A stretch of 64,000 bases of DNA from Lathyrus oleraceus (taxonomy: Eukaryota > Streptophyta > Magnoliopsida > Fabales > Fabaceae). Shown here one piece after another: positions 35,199 to 45,600 of this stretch; position 1 is the stretch's first letter; the number at the start of each line of letters is the position of its first letter. Position numbers and translations under genes: made by a program. A model generated the notes under the pieces. The model made no database searches. It was given only the letters and a program-made list of their open reading frames with translations, and was not told where the DNA came from. The stretch spans positions 364,167,877 to 364,231,876 of the forward strand of contig NC_066583.1 in the NCBI RefSeq assembly GCF_024323335.1, in the 5' to 3' direction.

Positions 35199-35350
35199 CT
35201 AGATTGCCCCAGTGTGAGGTGATCAATCTAGCGGGATGTAATTTCTTTTTTTTCAATGTCTCTAACTTTTGCCTGGATTGCCCCTTTCGGGTTTTCAATC
35301 CACCGAGACGCTCCTTTTTGCCTAAGTCGCCCTTTGGGGTGTTCGACTTA
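35199..35350 (-). other. Three hairpin cassettes after E4 integrase remnant
   Basis: Given as plus-strand arms: CTAGATTG (35199-35206) with CAATCTAG (35224-35231); TGGATTG (35274-35280) with CAATCCA (35296-35302), enclosing in element sense CCC-GAAA-GGG; TAAGTCG (35323-35329) with CGACTTA (35344-35350), enclosing CCC-CAAA-GGG. All pair perfectly although this element has lost pol. Confidence 0.6.
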
Positions 35351-35426
35351 TCGAGCTTTTGCTTTTTTTGTTTTAGGCGAAGTATTTCTTGACTGCATCA
35401 GAGATTCACAGGACGAGTGAACTTCT

Positions 35427-35690
35427 TCATCCATTGTTTGTAAGTGTCAAAACATTGCCTGAAGAGGCTCTCTTGACAACGCATGAACTTTCATAGCTTG
35501 GGGGTTCACTTGCCCCTGGGATCGGGCGCGAAAGACAAGACTTTCTTGAGCACAAGGTCCCTCGGAACACACGAGGCTTGATCTTCTTGTCGAATGCTTT
35601 TTCACTCTCTGCTGATATGACTGACCATGACGCATGGCAGTTGATCTCTTCCTTTCGATCGAATTCAGCATCAGCCAACTTGGGACTTTG
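35427..35690 (-). pseudogene. E4 integrase C-terminal remnant
   Basis: Minus-strand peptide with ADAEF, KKIKPRVF and CVVKRASSGN, recognisable as a decayed form of the last 80-90 residues of Ogre integrase (compare 48438-48780 in E3). It lacks several residues, with small deletions, and no complete product can be made. The KYFA end is visible as GCGAAGTATTTCTTGAC on the plus strand near 35378. Confidence 0.8.
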
Positions 35691-35697
35691 AGGGTGC

Positions 35698-35812
35698 TAT
35701 TTTTTCTTTTGTTTTTTTTCTTTCTTTTTTTTTCTTTTGATTTTGATTTCTTTTGATTTCTTTTGCACCCTTTCTTTCTTTGTTTTTTTTTTATATTTTT
35801 TTTTTTTTGATG
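35698..35812 (-). repeat. Low-complexity purine tract replacing pol core in E4
   Basis: About 115 bases almost wholly T with scattered C, G and A on plus, so A/G-rich in element sense. It lies exactly where RT through most of integrase is missing. It may be an expanded filler at the deletion junction. Confidence 0.75.
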
Positions 35813-35995
35813 CCCCAGTTGGCTGTTCTGCTGATTCTCGAGATGCAGCTGAGTGTGATCTTCTTTTCTTGCTCAAGAAGTCGGGAAATCTCGTCAGGAA
35901 TCCTTTCAACATCATCTTCGTCCGCTTCGAATACAGGGAATTCAAAATTGGGAGATGACGTCCGATCACTATGTTCAATGGGTTTAAGAAACAAC
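35813..35995 (-). pseudogene. E4 RT N-terminal remnant (exon 2 start)
   Basis: Minus-strand peptide KPIEHSDRTSSPNFEFPVFE, then DEDDVERIPDEISRLLEQE, clearly the start of Ogre Pol as in E2 (18420 on) and E5 (60495 down). Homology stops about 60 residues in, well before the RT core, and runs into the purine tract. Confidence 0.88.
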
Positions 35996-36264
35996 CTGCA
36001 TAATGATTTTGAGTATAAAAAAGCACTTTGAAAATCAAACAAGACAATCGTTATGCAGATGAAAAGATTGCTTTTATTCTTGTTTTTTAAGGTTTTTTGT
36101 GATCACCAATTTCATGCAAAAGTGAAAAAGGAAAACAAATGGAAAAACAAATGTTTAACATGAATTTATTTGAATGGAAATATCATTGCACAAAATGTTG
36201 CCAACAATGCCATCACTTCTCCTTTTGGCATGGGAGAAGGGTTTTTAAACAAAGTGATTGTTAC
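35996..36264 (-). other. Ogre pro-RT intron retained in E4
   Basis: On the minus strand: donor CAGA/GTAAC at 36264 and acceptor ATTATGCAG/GTTG at 35996, 269 bases. Both splice dinucleotides and the acceptor context are intact although the coding region on both sides is gutted. Confidence 0.78.
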
Positions 36265-36478
36265 TCTGACTTAAAAACAACTGTAGGAAAGCCCACGGTG
36301 ACCCAATTGTGGCAGACACCACCAGGAATGATGAAATTGTTCAAGTCCTCTGCGTCCTCTTCCAAGATGGCAGCATCCTCTTCTTCAGGTTGATCGTCAT
36401 GGATGAATCCTCCACTCTTGAACGGACCTTGCTCATTGCATGCCCCAGAACAGTAGCCAATGCCAGCCCGGGATCGGT
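36265..36478 (-). pseudogene. E4 protease C-terminal remnant (exon 1 end)
   Basis: Minus-strand peptide beginning near SRAGIGYCSG and containing FKSGGFIH, EEDAAILEEDAEDLNNF and GGVCHNWV, homologous to the region just before the intron in E2 (17940-18150) and E5. The catalytic DTG lies upstream and is deleted. Confidence 0.88.
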
Positions 36479-36720
36479 TAACCAGGAATAAATCCATCAA
36501 CAGTACAAAGTCTGGCAAATATCTCTCTGAGTTCACAATCCTCTTGCTCAGGATGATCCATCAATCTGGCAGAGATGGCTCTGGTATAATACCGGCAAAG
36601 TGCGTCTTCAAAATAAATGAAGATCGCAGGGTCGGACCACTGGATGGGAGACCGGAACAAAACCTGCTGATGCAAATGATGCATGAAGTGTTTATGCATA
36701 TGCTTGTTTTTTATTTCAAA
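36479..36720 (-). pseudogene. E4 Gag N-terminal remnant
   Basis: Minus-strand peptide with PIQWSDPAIFIYFED, YYTRAISARLMDH and EQEDCELREIFARL matches the first 50 or so residues of E2 Gag (14752 on). It then joins directly to the protease remnant, so about 3 kb of gag-pro is missing. The noncoding stretch before gag (GCATCAGCAGGTTTTGTTCC in element sense) is also kept. Confidence 0.85.
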
Positions 36721-36925
36721 GGAACTCGAGGGTTTTATTTGCAAACTTTGAAATATTTAGCATTTTGATCATATATGAGAATATCTCATCAGATATATCA
36801 GGTGAAAAAATTTTCCCGGTTTTTTCATGTTTTGAAAATTTTTGCAAATAAACTCCTTTGAGTTCCTTGAAAATTTTCTCTTTTTTTTTTTTTTGATGAT
36901 ATGGATGCAGATGAATGCATGAATG
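36721..36925 (-). pseudogene. E4 ORF1 N-terminal remnant
   Basis: Minus-strand peptide with HSCIHLHPYH, a short poly-Lys tract and FKELKGVYLQKF corresponds to the start of E2 ORF1 (HASIYIHI, FKELKRSICKF near 12945-13030). The rest of ORF1 is deleted. The poly-A/T run at 36884-36896 interrupts the similarity. Confidence 0.7.
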
Positions 36926-37889
36926 CAGGAATGCAACAAACACACTCAAGGATCAAGCAAAGCACGCCAAACAAAGGTCGTGGGAAAGCCCATTGTATCC
37001 CTAATATCAATCATCCATTTTGGTGGATTTAGGTTTTCACCTTATCGACACCCAAGTTCCATTGATATTAACGGTACATGAACCGGTTCAGACATTCTTA
37101 ATATCAACCAGCCGCTTTGATGGATTTTAGGTTTTACCCCTGATCCGGGATCCATTGATATTAACAATGTTTGAACGACTCAACCACGAATCATGGGTTT
37201 GTTGAGAGTCACGAGCATGGAGTCTCGGTTAAGAACCACCCAAAGGGAGTGTACTAGGGTTTAAACCTGCCAGACATGTTCTATCGGAGGTTCCCATAAT
37301 CATCGTTCCATCTTTCGAATATTATCGGAGGAACGAATACTCGTATTCCAAAAATATTCTCAAGAGAAACTCTTATGAGTGTAGTATCGCGTGACAATCG
37401 CATCAGAACTGACATCTGAACGACCTCCGCACTACGGTCCTAAAAATAGGCCATGATGGGTTTGGTAAACTAAGGTCCTTGGCTTCTGCGGCACATGATT
37501 GAAAGAATAATGCCTAACCACAAATAACTTGTGTGACATTATTAGTTCAACATGACCTCCACCAAGTGAATGGACTCGCAAGTCAACTGGCTAAGGACTA
37601 CTCCACACCAGTCAACAAGACTATGCCATTCTCCTATCCTAGAGTGCACTCGAGTTCGGGTATAGAACTCATCTCACAAAGGAAAACAGACAACCAGCCA
37701 GGCAACAGCAAATGATGAATATGAATGTAAACATCAATGCACACAATCAATGCGAACAATAAATGTACATATATACAATGAATGCAATAAAATACAACAA
37801 GCAGAAAGCAACCAAAACCCTAATCCTAGAGAGCGCTAGGAGAGACTCGCTCAGGGAAGATGGACCAGCATAGGTCAACTTCTCATAAC
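36926..37889 (-). other. E4 untranslated leader with duplicated inverted repeat
   Basis: Similar to the E2 leader. Near 37000-37075 and 37095-37165 there are two versions of the TTAATATCAA...TTGATATTAA inverted repeat found once in E2, each enclosing a region that reads GGTGGATTTAGGTTT or close. No coding homology. Confidence 0.6.
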
Positions 37890-37907
37890 TCCCCAGCAGA
37901 GTCGCCA
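37890..37907 (-). promoter_or_regulatory. E4 primer-binding site
   Basis: Plus strand reads TCCCCAGCAGAGTCGCCA, the exact complement of the E2 PBS. It lies two bases from the 5' LTR, against six in E2. Confidence 0.88.
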
Positions 37908-37909
37908 GC

Positions 37910-40900
37910 AATCGCATCGCGCGAAAAACCGGCGGGAAAAGAAAGAAACAACAGAGCCGCCACCGTGCGTTATTTATCCCAAAAGAGGGAAAGGAAACGC
38001 TCGAAGTAAACCTAGGAAAGAACATGGTCTCGCGACCAAAGAGGATGGGTTCGGGAGTCGGTTATGCGAAGGGAAGGTGTTAGGCACCCTACGCATCCGT
38101 AGTACTCTACGGGATCCACGCACAAAAGGAAGGAAAATTGGTTGCTAAAACACTGCTCAAACTCACACACACTGGCTGAAAGAGACAAAAGAGACTGACT
38201 GAAACTGAACTCGGCAGGATGTCGCATCCTGGGCCTACTTAGTCTATTAGGCATAGACATCAGAGTCGAAGTAGTTCGGACTGGGGAGACGACACATGCT
38301 CGCTAGGATGTCGCATCCTATGCATACGTATCTTCTCGGACGAGAGAAGAATCAGAGCATTCGTAGCTCGGCTGACACGCACACAAACAAAACAAGACAA
38401 AGGCAAACATGGAGCCCGACTGCCAATTGCTGGACTTATGTCAGCATCCGAACCTAAACAACACGCAAAGAGGCAAACATGGAGCCCAAATGCCAATCAC
38501 TGGACTTACATTGACATCCGAACCTAAACGCACACAACGGATAGATAGGGAGTCTGGGACTCAGCCTATAACTGTCAAACACACACAAACAGACAGACAG
38601 CAAATGCTAAGGAGTCGCGGACTCGAGCCTAGCAAAGGTCAGACAACACACACAAAAGAAAGAAAAGGGCGCCCGGAGAGATCAGCTCAATCTCCTGCCT
38701 ACATACTTCATCTGGTATGAAGATCAGGGCGATGTAGTTCCCCTACGCAGGGACAAGGATCTAGCCTAACCAGATAACAGAGGGAGACACAACACTAGGG
38801 AGACTACGACTCGAGCCTAGATGTTGTCATGCAAAGTCAACCCTAAGTTAAGGTTTCTAGCTAAATGGCGCAAGGGCCAACCTATCCTGAACAGACACAG
38901 GAAAAAGCAAAGTCTCGATTGCAACTAGGGTAAGAGAAGAGGGATATCTCAATCACAACAGGGGTGAGAGAAAAGAAGAGATCTCAATCACACAGGGGTG
39001 AGAGAAAAGAGTTAGTGTTAGTGGTTAGTCAAAAGGAAACTCGGCAAGACATCGCGTCTCGTGCCTACGTATCTCACCTGAACGTGAGAATCAGAGTTGC
39101 CGTAGTTCGGCCGGCAGGGAAAAGGACTCGATCGCAACGAGGGCGAGAGAAAGGGAAAGTCTCGATCGCAACGAGGGCGAGAGAAAGGAAAAGGCTCGAT
39201 CGCAACGAGGGCGAGAGAAAGGATCGCAACGAGGGCGAGAGAAAGGATCGCAACGAGGGCGAAAACAAGCACGGATTAGCTGTTAGTCGTTAGTCAAACT
39301 CGGCAAGACATCGCGTCTCGTGCCTACGTATCTCACCTGAACGTGAGAATCAGAGTTGCCGTAGTTCGGCCAAACAGTCTAAACATGGCTCACACAAGGG
39401 TTAAGCCACACAGACTTGACTTGCACAGGAAGCAAGTCAAGCACAACCTACCTTGCACAAGGGCAAGCAAAACCAAAACCTAAAGAGGCAAACAAAGCAA
39501 TCACAAACACATACAGCATAAAATAAACACACCAACAAGGGGGCTCAAACATCAAAGGTTAGGCACTAGGGCCAACTGGAATGGGGTAAGTGTGCTCTTA
39601 ACCTTGCCATTGAGAGGCTAAGGTGAAGCAGATGAAAGGAGATGAGGGGTGTGCCTCATTGCTTCTATCCCTGGCCTGGGAGAGCATTTGACAAGAATGT
39701 GTGGGTTCAGAAAGTAGGAACCCTTCTACACATTTAAAACTGACTCAACTGTGCAATTGCACAAGATCTTGGGTTTTTATCTGAAGTGCATCAACACAGT
39801 GGTGTGAGCAAGACAGAAGACACACTGAATAGTGGGGGATAGATTGCATATCCCTACCTTCCACCAATTGCCTCTTCACTTAGGAGGTCTTTGACTCTGT
39901 ACAGGGACAAAGTAAACATACACAGGCATTGCCTCTTAAGGAGGACTTCAGACAGTTTGCCCGGCCAAAATAACAAGCCGGGACTCCAGACTACATGAAG
40001 TAAAAGAGATTATACCTCAAAGCAAATGCTAAATAGCAAAGCAAGCAAGTTCAGAGAACTTAAGCAACTAAAGTACCTGAAAAAGTCAAAACAATCAGCA
40101 AACAGTTCAAAAGTTTAAATCAAAAAGAAATGGCAAGCAGTCAACACAGGGGATCAACTGAGCAAAGCATAAGACTCAGGCACATGGGTCAAGCCTACAA
40201 AACAAAGGTTAGCACAATATAGACAAACAAACATCAATCAAATTGGTATGATCTTGGAAGCACTATGCTCAACCTGAAACAGATGAACTCAACATAAGTC
40301 CAAAGGACCACTAGGGCTAGCCTAGGGTCAAAGATGAAAGAAAAAGTCAAGGCAGCAAGGAAAAGTCAACTCAAAGTCAAAATCAACCAATTAGAAAGCA
40401 ATCACAATTGAGCCCACATTCAAATCATGCATTATGATCAATTCATGAACATTTGAAGTCAAAATATGGCAAAGGGAAGCACACAAAAAGTCAACAGTAA
40501 GACTTGCATCAAAAGTCAACAGCAAAGACTTCATTCAAAAGTCAACTCAAACAATCCCAAAAATTATGAAATAAATCACACTCAATCCTAACATCTAACA
40601 TGGTAAGCATGTCAAATTTCATGGCATTTGGATGAGAGGAAGGCAGTTAAGTAAAATCATGAAGTCAAACCAAATTCAAGTAAGCATGGTGAAAGTCAAC
40701 AAGCATGGGTCAACTTCAAAAAATCATATCAATTTGAAAACAGAAGAGAAATGAATGAGATTAACACCAATGCAAAGCTCAAAGAGTCTAGTTATCACAT
40801 ATGAAATTTCATGGACATACAATATGGTATGAGGATTTCACAAAAGATTTGGCAAGGTATAGCACAAAAAGTCAACAAATGACTAAGCATGGAAGAAAAT

Positions 40901-43900
40901 TCTCACATAAATGGAAAACAGCAAGATTAACTCCAAGAAAATTCATACATCAATTAGACATACAAGGGATCATTCATGCAAAATTTGGAGTCATTTGGAT
41001 GCAAGGAGGCATGTGAACAAAATTAGGGAAAATGCATGATCATGGTATGGCACCAAATGTGACACATAATTTCAAAAATTCAAAGCTCTCAATCCACACA
41101 TGATAAAACCAAGAAATTTACATAAAAACAAGCATGGAAGAGTATAGATTATGCACAAAAAATTTCAACTCAAATGGATGCAACATGAGTATTTCACAAT
41201 TGAAATGGCAAGAGGTATCAATTTTTGTCACATAACACAAACCCTAGAGCCAATTAATATCCAGCCAACCAAAAAATTAATAAAAATCATAATTAAAAAC
41301 TAGACACCAAGATGAACACCAAGCAGAAATTCTCATGAATTTAGGATCAAAAATGATTGAATTAAGAATTTTAGAAGATGGGTAAACAAAATGAAATAAA
41401 ACATTGCCAAAAAAAATGAATTAAATGATTATTTAATAATTATAAAAAAAAAGAAAAAAGAAGATGAAATGCGCTGGCTGAACACAAGGTTTCAGCGCTC
41501 CACTTGGTGGCTTGCGTACTGGTCATTAAGTAGGACCCACGGTACACAGCAAGACAGCAATAAATGCATGGCAGTGTTTGGCAGTACAGCAGACAAGAAA
41601 AAAGCGGTTCATGCTGTTGTTGCTAGTCACCTGGCCACTGTAATAATTGAGAACGAACTAGGAAAAGCATCCAATGGTTGTTACATGGCACATCATTTAT
41701 GACCACTTAAAATATTGCTTTAAACGCCAGCAAGCAACGATGAAGGAGCCACTTGATTAAATATTAAAAACTAAAGAAACAAAAAGGCACATGCGCGCAG
41801 TGGACTGGTAGTATTCCTACTACATGGGATTTGAGTATCCCAACCAGTGGGCCCACGGCCACTTATGATATTCCCTTCAGACAGTGCCAATTAAGTGGGC
41901 AAGGGCATAATAATATGAAAACGAGGAATTAAAAAAACCAAAAAAAAAGCACTAAACAGCAATTGTTTCCTAAAACAAAACCTACAGTACCGCGGTATAC
42001 TACCCTTCAAACCTGCAACGGCATGGCTACAGTGTGAATAAAATGGCAATTAATGGCCAACTTAAATGAAACAGCGTGCTTTGTGAACAAGCGTGTCATG
42101 TGATGATTGGAGCATGGCGAATGAAATAAGAAAACATGCAAATTACAGAACAGAACACGGGCAATACAGCAGCTAGGGTTTGGGATGTTCAAAATTTTAC
42201 TGGGAATTTCTACAGTACCTCCATGCGAACTCAAGAACAAATTTCATGGAAACAAAACAAACAGCACATTTTCTTAAAGATCTCGTAGCATACGTTCATA
42301 ATACACATGTGTTTTAACCTAATTCTTCACAAACAAGGCAAACCGAAGCAAAGAAGAATCACTTGTCAATCTTAAAGACAGCATAACTCAGCCAAATCAA
42401 CATGGAAATTAATGACTTAAAGCTCATTTTCATCACCTTTACAAGACCTACAGCTATCATATATTTAATTTAAGAAGGTAGGAACTCGAGTTTTAACCTC
42501 TTGTATCACACAGAGCTGGAATCGAGGGTTTTGATCTTTGCAAAGCATAAACAGGTTCTCTCCAGCGCTCGTATGTATGAAAGGATGAAGAGATGAAGCT
42601 CCAACGTACACAGAAGCCGCTCCAATCCGCAGCTGTCATGGAAGTTTGCCTTGAAAAACCAGTTGACTCAAGGCTGATTCCAGATGCAAAGAGGTGATTG
42701 CAATGAGTCTGAAAGGGTGTTTGGATGATGCAGCAACAATCTCCCTGTCCAGTTCTTTTGAGGTTTTGGAAGATTTGTGAAAAGTAATGAAAAATGAATT
42801 TGAGAGAGAGTGAGATTTCTGGTGGTTTAGGGGCTGTGGCTAGGGTTCAAATGAACAGAGAAAATGTTTATATGCATCTGTTTAGAGTCACTTAATCACA
42901 TGCTAAACCAAGTTAACTTAAATGGCCCTATTTGCAAATTGCTAAGTTGGAAACAAATGAGTAAATGGAGGTGTATGTGCCACGAAATTGGGCCTTGGTT
43001 ATGCTGTACAGGACCATTACTTATGCTGTTTTTTACTTGCTCAAGAATTGCTCACTTTGTTTTTGTTTTATGAAGCTAATTGCAAAAGTTGCTAAACTTG
43101 CATAAGTGAAAAATGGAGGGTGTAATCTACACGAGCTGGGCTTGGCATTGGCTGCAAAATGGCCTGTAACTCAACTGTTTTTGGTCTGCACCATGCATTG
43201 TTAACTTGTTTTGTTTTTAAGATGCTATTTGCCAAAATACCAAGTTATGTACCTCTTGCCAAAATAGTGATATGATGATGGTATGAACATGGTTTAGGAC
43301 TTTAGACAAATCACAAATGATGTATGAAACATTTCCCAATTGGCCAAATGGAGAAAAGATCAAAGAATCAAAAAGTCAAAGTTTGGTCAAACTTTGATTT
43401 TTAATGGAATAGGTCCAAAAAATGCCATTTTGATTGGCAAGGTTTTAGGACATGAAATTTATATTTTTGGAAAGAGGATGAAAAATGTGGTTTGTAGGAA
43501 AAAACCCCACCAAATTTGGCCTTATGGTTTGAGAGATATGCCCCTTTGAAGTTCACAAATTGATGAAAATGAATTGATCATATCTTGACAACCATACATG
43601 GGATTTGAGAGTTCTTGGACTTTTTGAAAATGGGAGAACAAGATCTTCAACTTTCATGTTGGGCAAAAATTCAATTGAAGCTTGTATCATGATGCAAGTT
43701 GAGGATCAAGAAGTTTCTATTTTTGGCAGTTGAAATTACAGGTCCACTTTCTATTTTGGGAAATTTTCTGATTGGCTTCAAATTCTTCCATGATGTTGAT
43801 TGCCATGACATGTAAGACCTATTAGGACGTGAATAAGCTCCTTCAAACCATTTCCATCCATCAAAACCAAAGAATCAACCACAGTTGACCAACTTTGACT

Positions 43901-44373
43901 TTCTAGGGTTTTGGACTTGACTGTGCACTTCTGATGAATTCCAAACCCTAGTTCCTTGAGAACTTGACTTCAAATGATGTCCCAAGACATATGAACTCTT
44001 GATGATTGATCATGGTGCCCAAATTCCACAGGAATGGCCACCATCCACTGCTTTGACTGATTGTTGATTGTCTATGGTTTTTGCCTGCCTGTGCATTGAC
44101 TGCTGACCTCTGAGCCTTCAACCCTTGACTTGAACACTTCAAATAGACCTCCAAGTCATGTGAACTTGTTGGGCAAACCCTAAGGCTTTGATCCCTTGAG
44201 AAACACCTTTGCTTGATTGGTTGACTGATCTCCTGATCAGTTTGACCTAATTCTTGCTTGCTTGCTCTTGAGGCAACTGGGGACAATGCAAATGTTATGC
44301 AATGTATCATGATATGCTATGACCTAATATGAGATGGTATGTACAATGATAGGTGCAAATTTGAGGTGCTACA
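37910..44373 (-). repeat. E4 5' LTR (6.5 kb)
   Basis: Near-identical to 25309-31816 (offset 12601 before the minisatellite, 12557 after). At the PBS side the terminus reads, in element sense, GCGATGCGATT rather than the GCGATGCGACA seen at the outer ends of E1 and E4, so the terminal CA is not present here. The opposite end (TGTAGC) is followed not by target DNA but by a 77-base extension. Confidence 0.92.
42867..42872 (-). promoter_or_regulatory. Candidate TATA box, E4 5' LTR
   Basis: TATAAA on the minus strand; copy of the box at 30310-30315. In this LTR it would drive the element transcript. Confidence 0.45.
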
Positions 44374-44450
44374 GCTGCCCCTATTCAATCAGCTGGGAAC
44401 CCGAACGGATGATAGCAGTGGCTGTCAGACTTTCAGGGTAAACAGGGATT
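44374..44450 (-). repeat. 77-base extension beyond the E4 5' LTR
   Basis: Identical, by eye over all 77 bases, to 31817-31893, the interior sequence including the polypurine tract that adjoins the 3' LTR. It ends abruptly at GGGATT and then E3 LTR sequence resumes (CAATGCAAGG). A normal insertion would end at the LTR. Confidence 0.9.
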
Positions 44451-45600
44451 CAATGCAAGGTTTCCAAATTTGGCCAATTTTCAAGCCCCTCTGTTTTGAT
44501 GATGTAAGCCTCAAATGGAAAAACCTCCAACATCAAAGTTGTATATATTTCCAAGACAATCAAATGGACTTATATTTTGCATCATTTGGATTTTTGATGA
44601 AGAAGTTATGGGCACTTGAAGTTGGACTTTTTTGCCTTTTAATGCATTTGACCCAAAATGACCTATAATGTCTTGCATTATCACATGTATTTCCTTTGAG
44701 ATTTTGAAATTTTGCTAAACATAACATATGAAGTAGACATATTAAGCTTTCCAATTCATTTTATCCCACCTTAAAATCATAAAAAATGAATGAGTTATGT
44801 CCTTGGGAAGTTGACCCAGAATTAGGGTTTCAGTCAAAATGACCTATAATGTATTGGAATGGGAGATGGCCTTCCAAGCTTCAAATAAATTTTTGATGAG
44901 AATGAAAGTTGTTCATATTGTTCTTAAGAACATTCTTGCTTTTGGAAACATCTCCATTTGACCAACACATAAAGAGTTAGGTCTTAGTGCATTTCAAAAT
45001 AGTTAGATGAATTGACTGATCAACTTCTCAAGTCCATGACTCATACCTTGATGAATTTATGATTGAGGACACTCAAATAAGTTCAAATATGCATGAAATG
45101 ATGAATTAAAGAACTTCCCTTGATTGTATTTGATCATGGGATGAGGTTGCTTCAAGAGCAAGGCATTGTGGTGCACAGATGCATTAGGGTTTCTTTGGGG
45201 AACCAACCTCAAACCCTTTGACTTGCTTTGATCAAAATGATGAATTGAGATGCTGGGGAGGCACATTTGATGGATGAGAGCTTTGGGAACCATTACCATG
45301 CTTGCCTTCATCTTCTCTTGACCATATCATTGCATAAGTGATCTCTTTGAAGCTCTTGATCTTGTGACTGCTGAAGCTACAAACAAGAGATGTTAATGAC
45401 ATATTTTTGTGCTTTTGGTTTAGTAAATGAAATGAGAAAAGCAATCATATATAATTCAAGCATGCTTGGTGATCTTAAACCAATTCACAAGAGACCCCAC
45501 CCCAAAGGTAAGGAGCCAAGATGCTTATGATCCTTGAGGCAAAGTAAATGCAATGTTATGATGCCATGAGGGATCTTAGGGTCAAAATTGGGGTCTTACA
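44451..45600 (-). repeat. E3 3' LTR, upstream part
   Basis: Aligns with 53770-54924 of the E5 LTR and ends, on plus, GGGGTCTTACA, the complement of the family start TGTAAGACCCC. Completes the LTR begun at 21836. Total E3 LTR sequence is about 4.62 kb against 4.89 kb in E5, the difference falling at the E4 insertion point. Confidence 0.88.

Larger units (their letters stand above)
25309..44450 (-). mobile_element. E4: non-autonomous Ogre derivative with 6.5 kb LTRs
   Basis: Two near-identical LTRs (25309-31816 and 37910-44373) flank a 6.1 kb interior with, in minus-strand order, PBS, leader, stumps of ORF1, gag, protease, intron, RT start, integrase end, 3' UTR, polypurine tract. All enzymatic cores are missing. 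The right LTR is followed by a 77-base copy of the sequence next to the polypurine tract (44374-44450). No clear target duplication: the flanks are GCATAT on the left and CAATGC on the right, and about 260 bases of E3 LTR present in E5 are absent at the junction. Confidence 0.88.
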
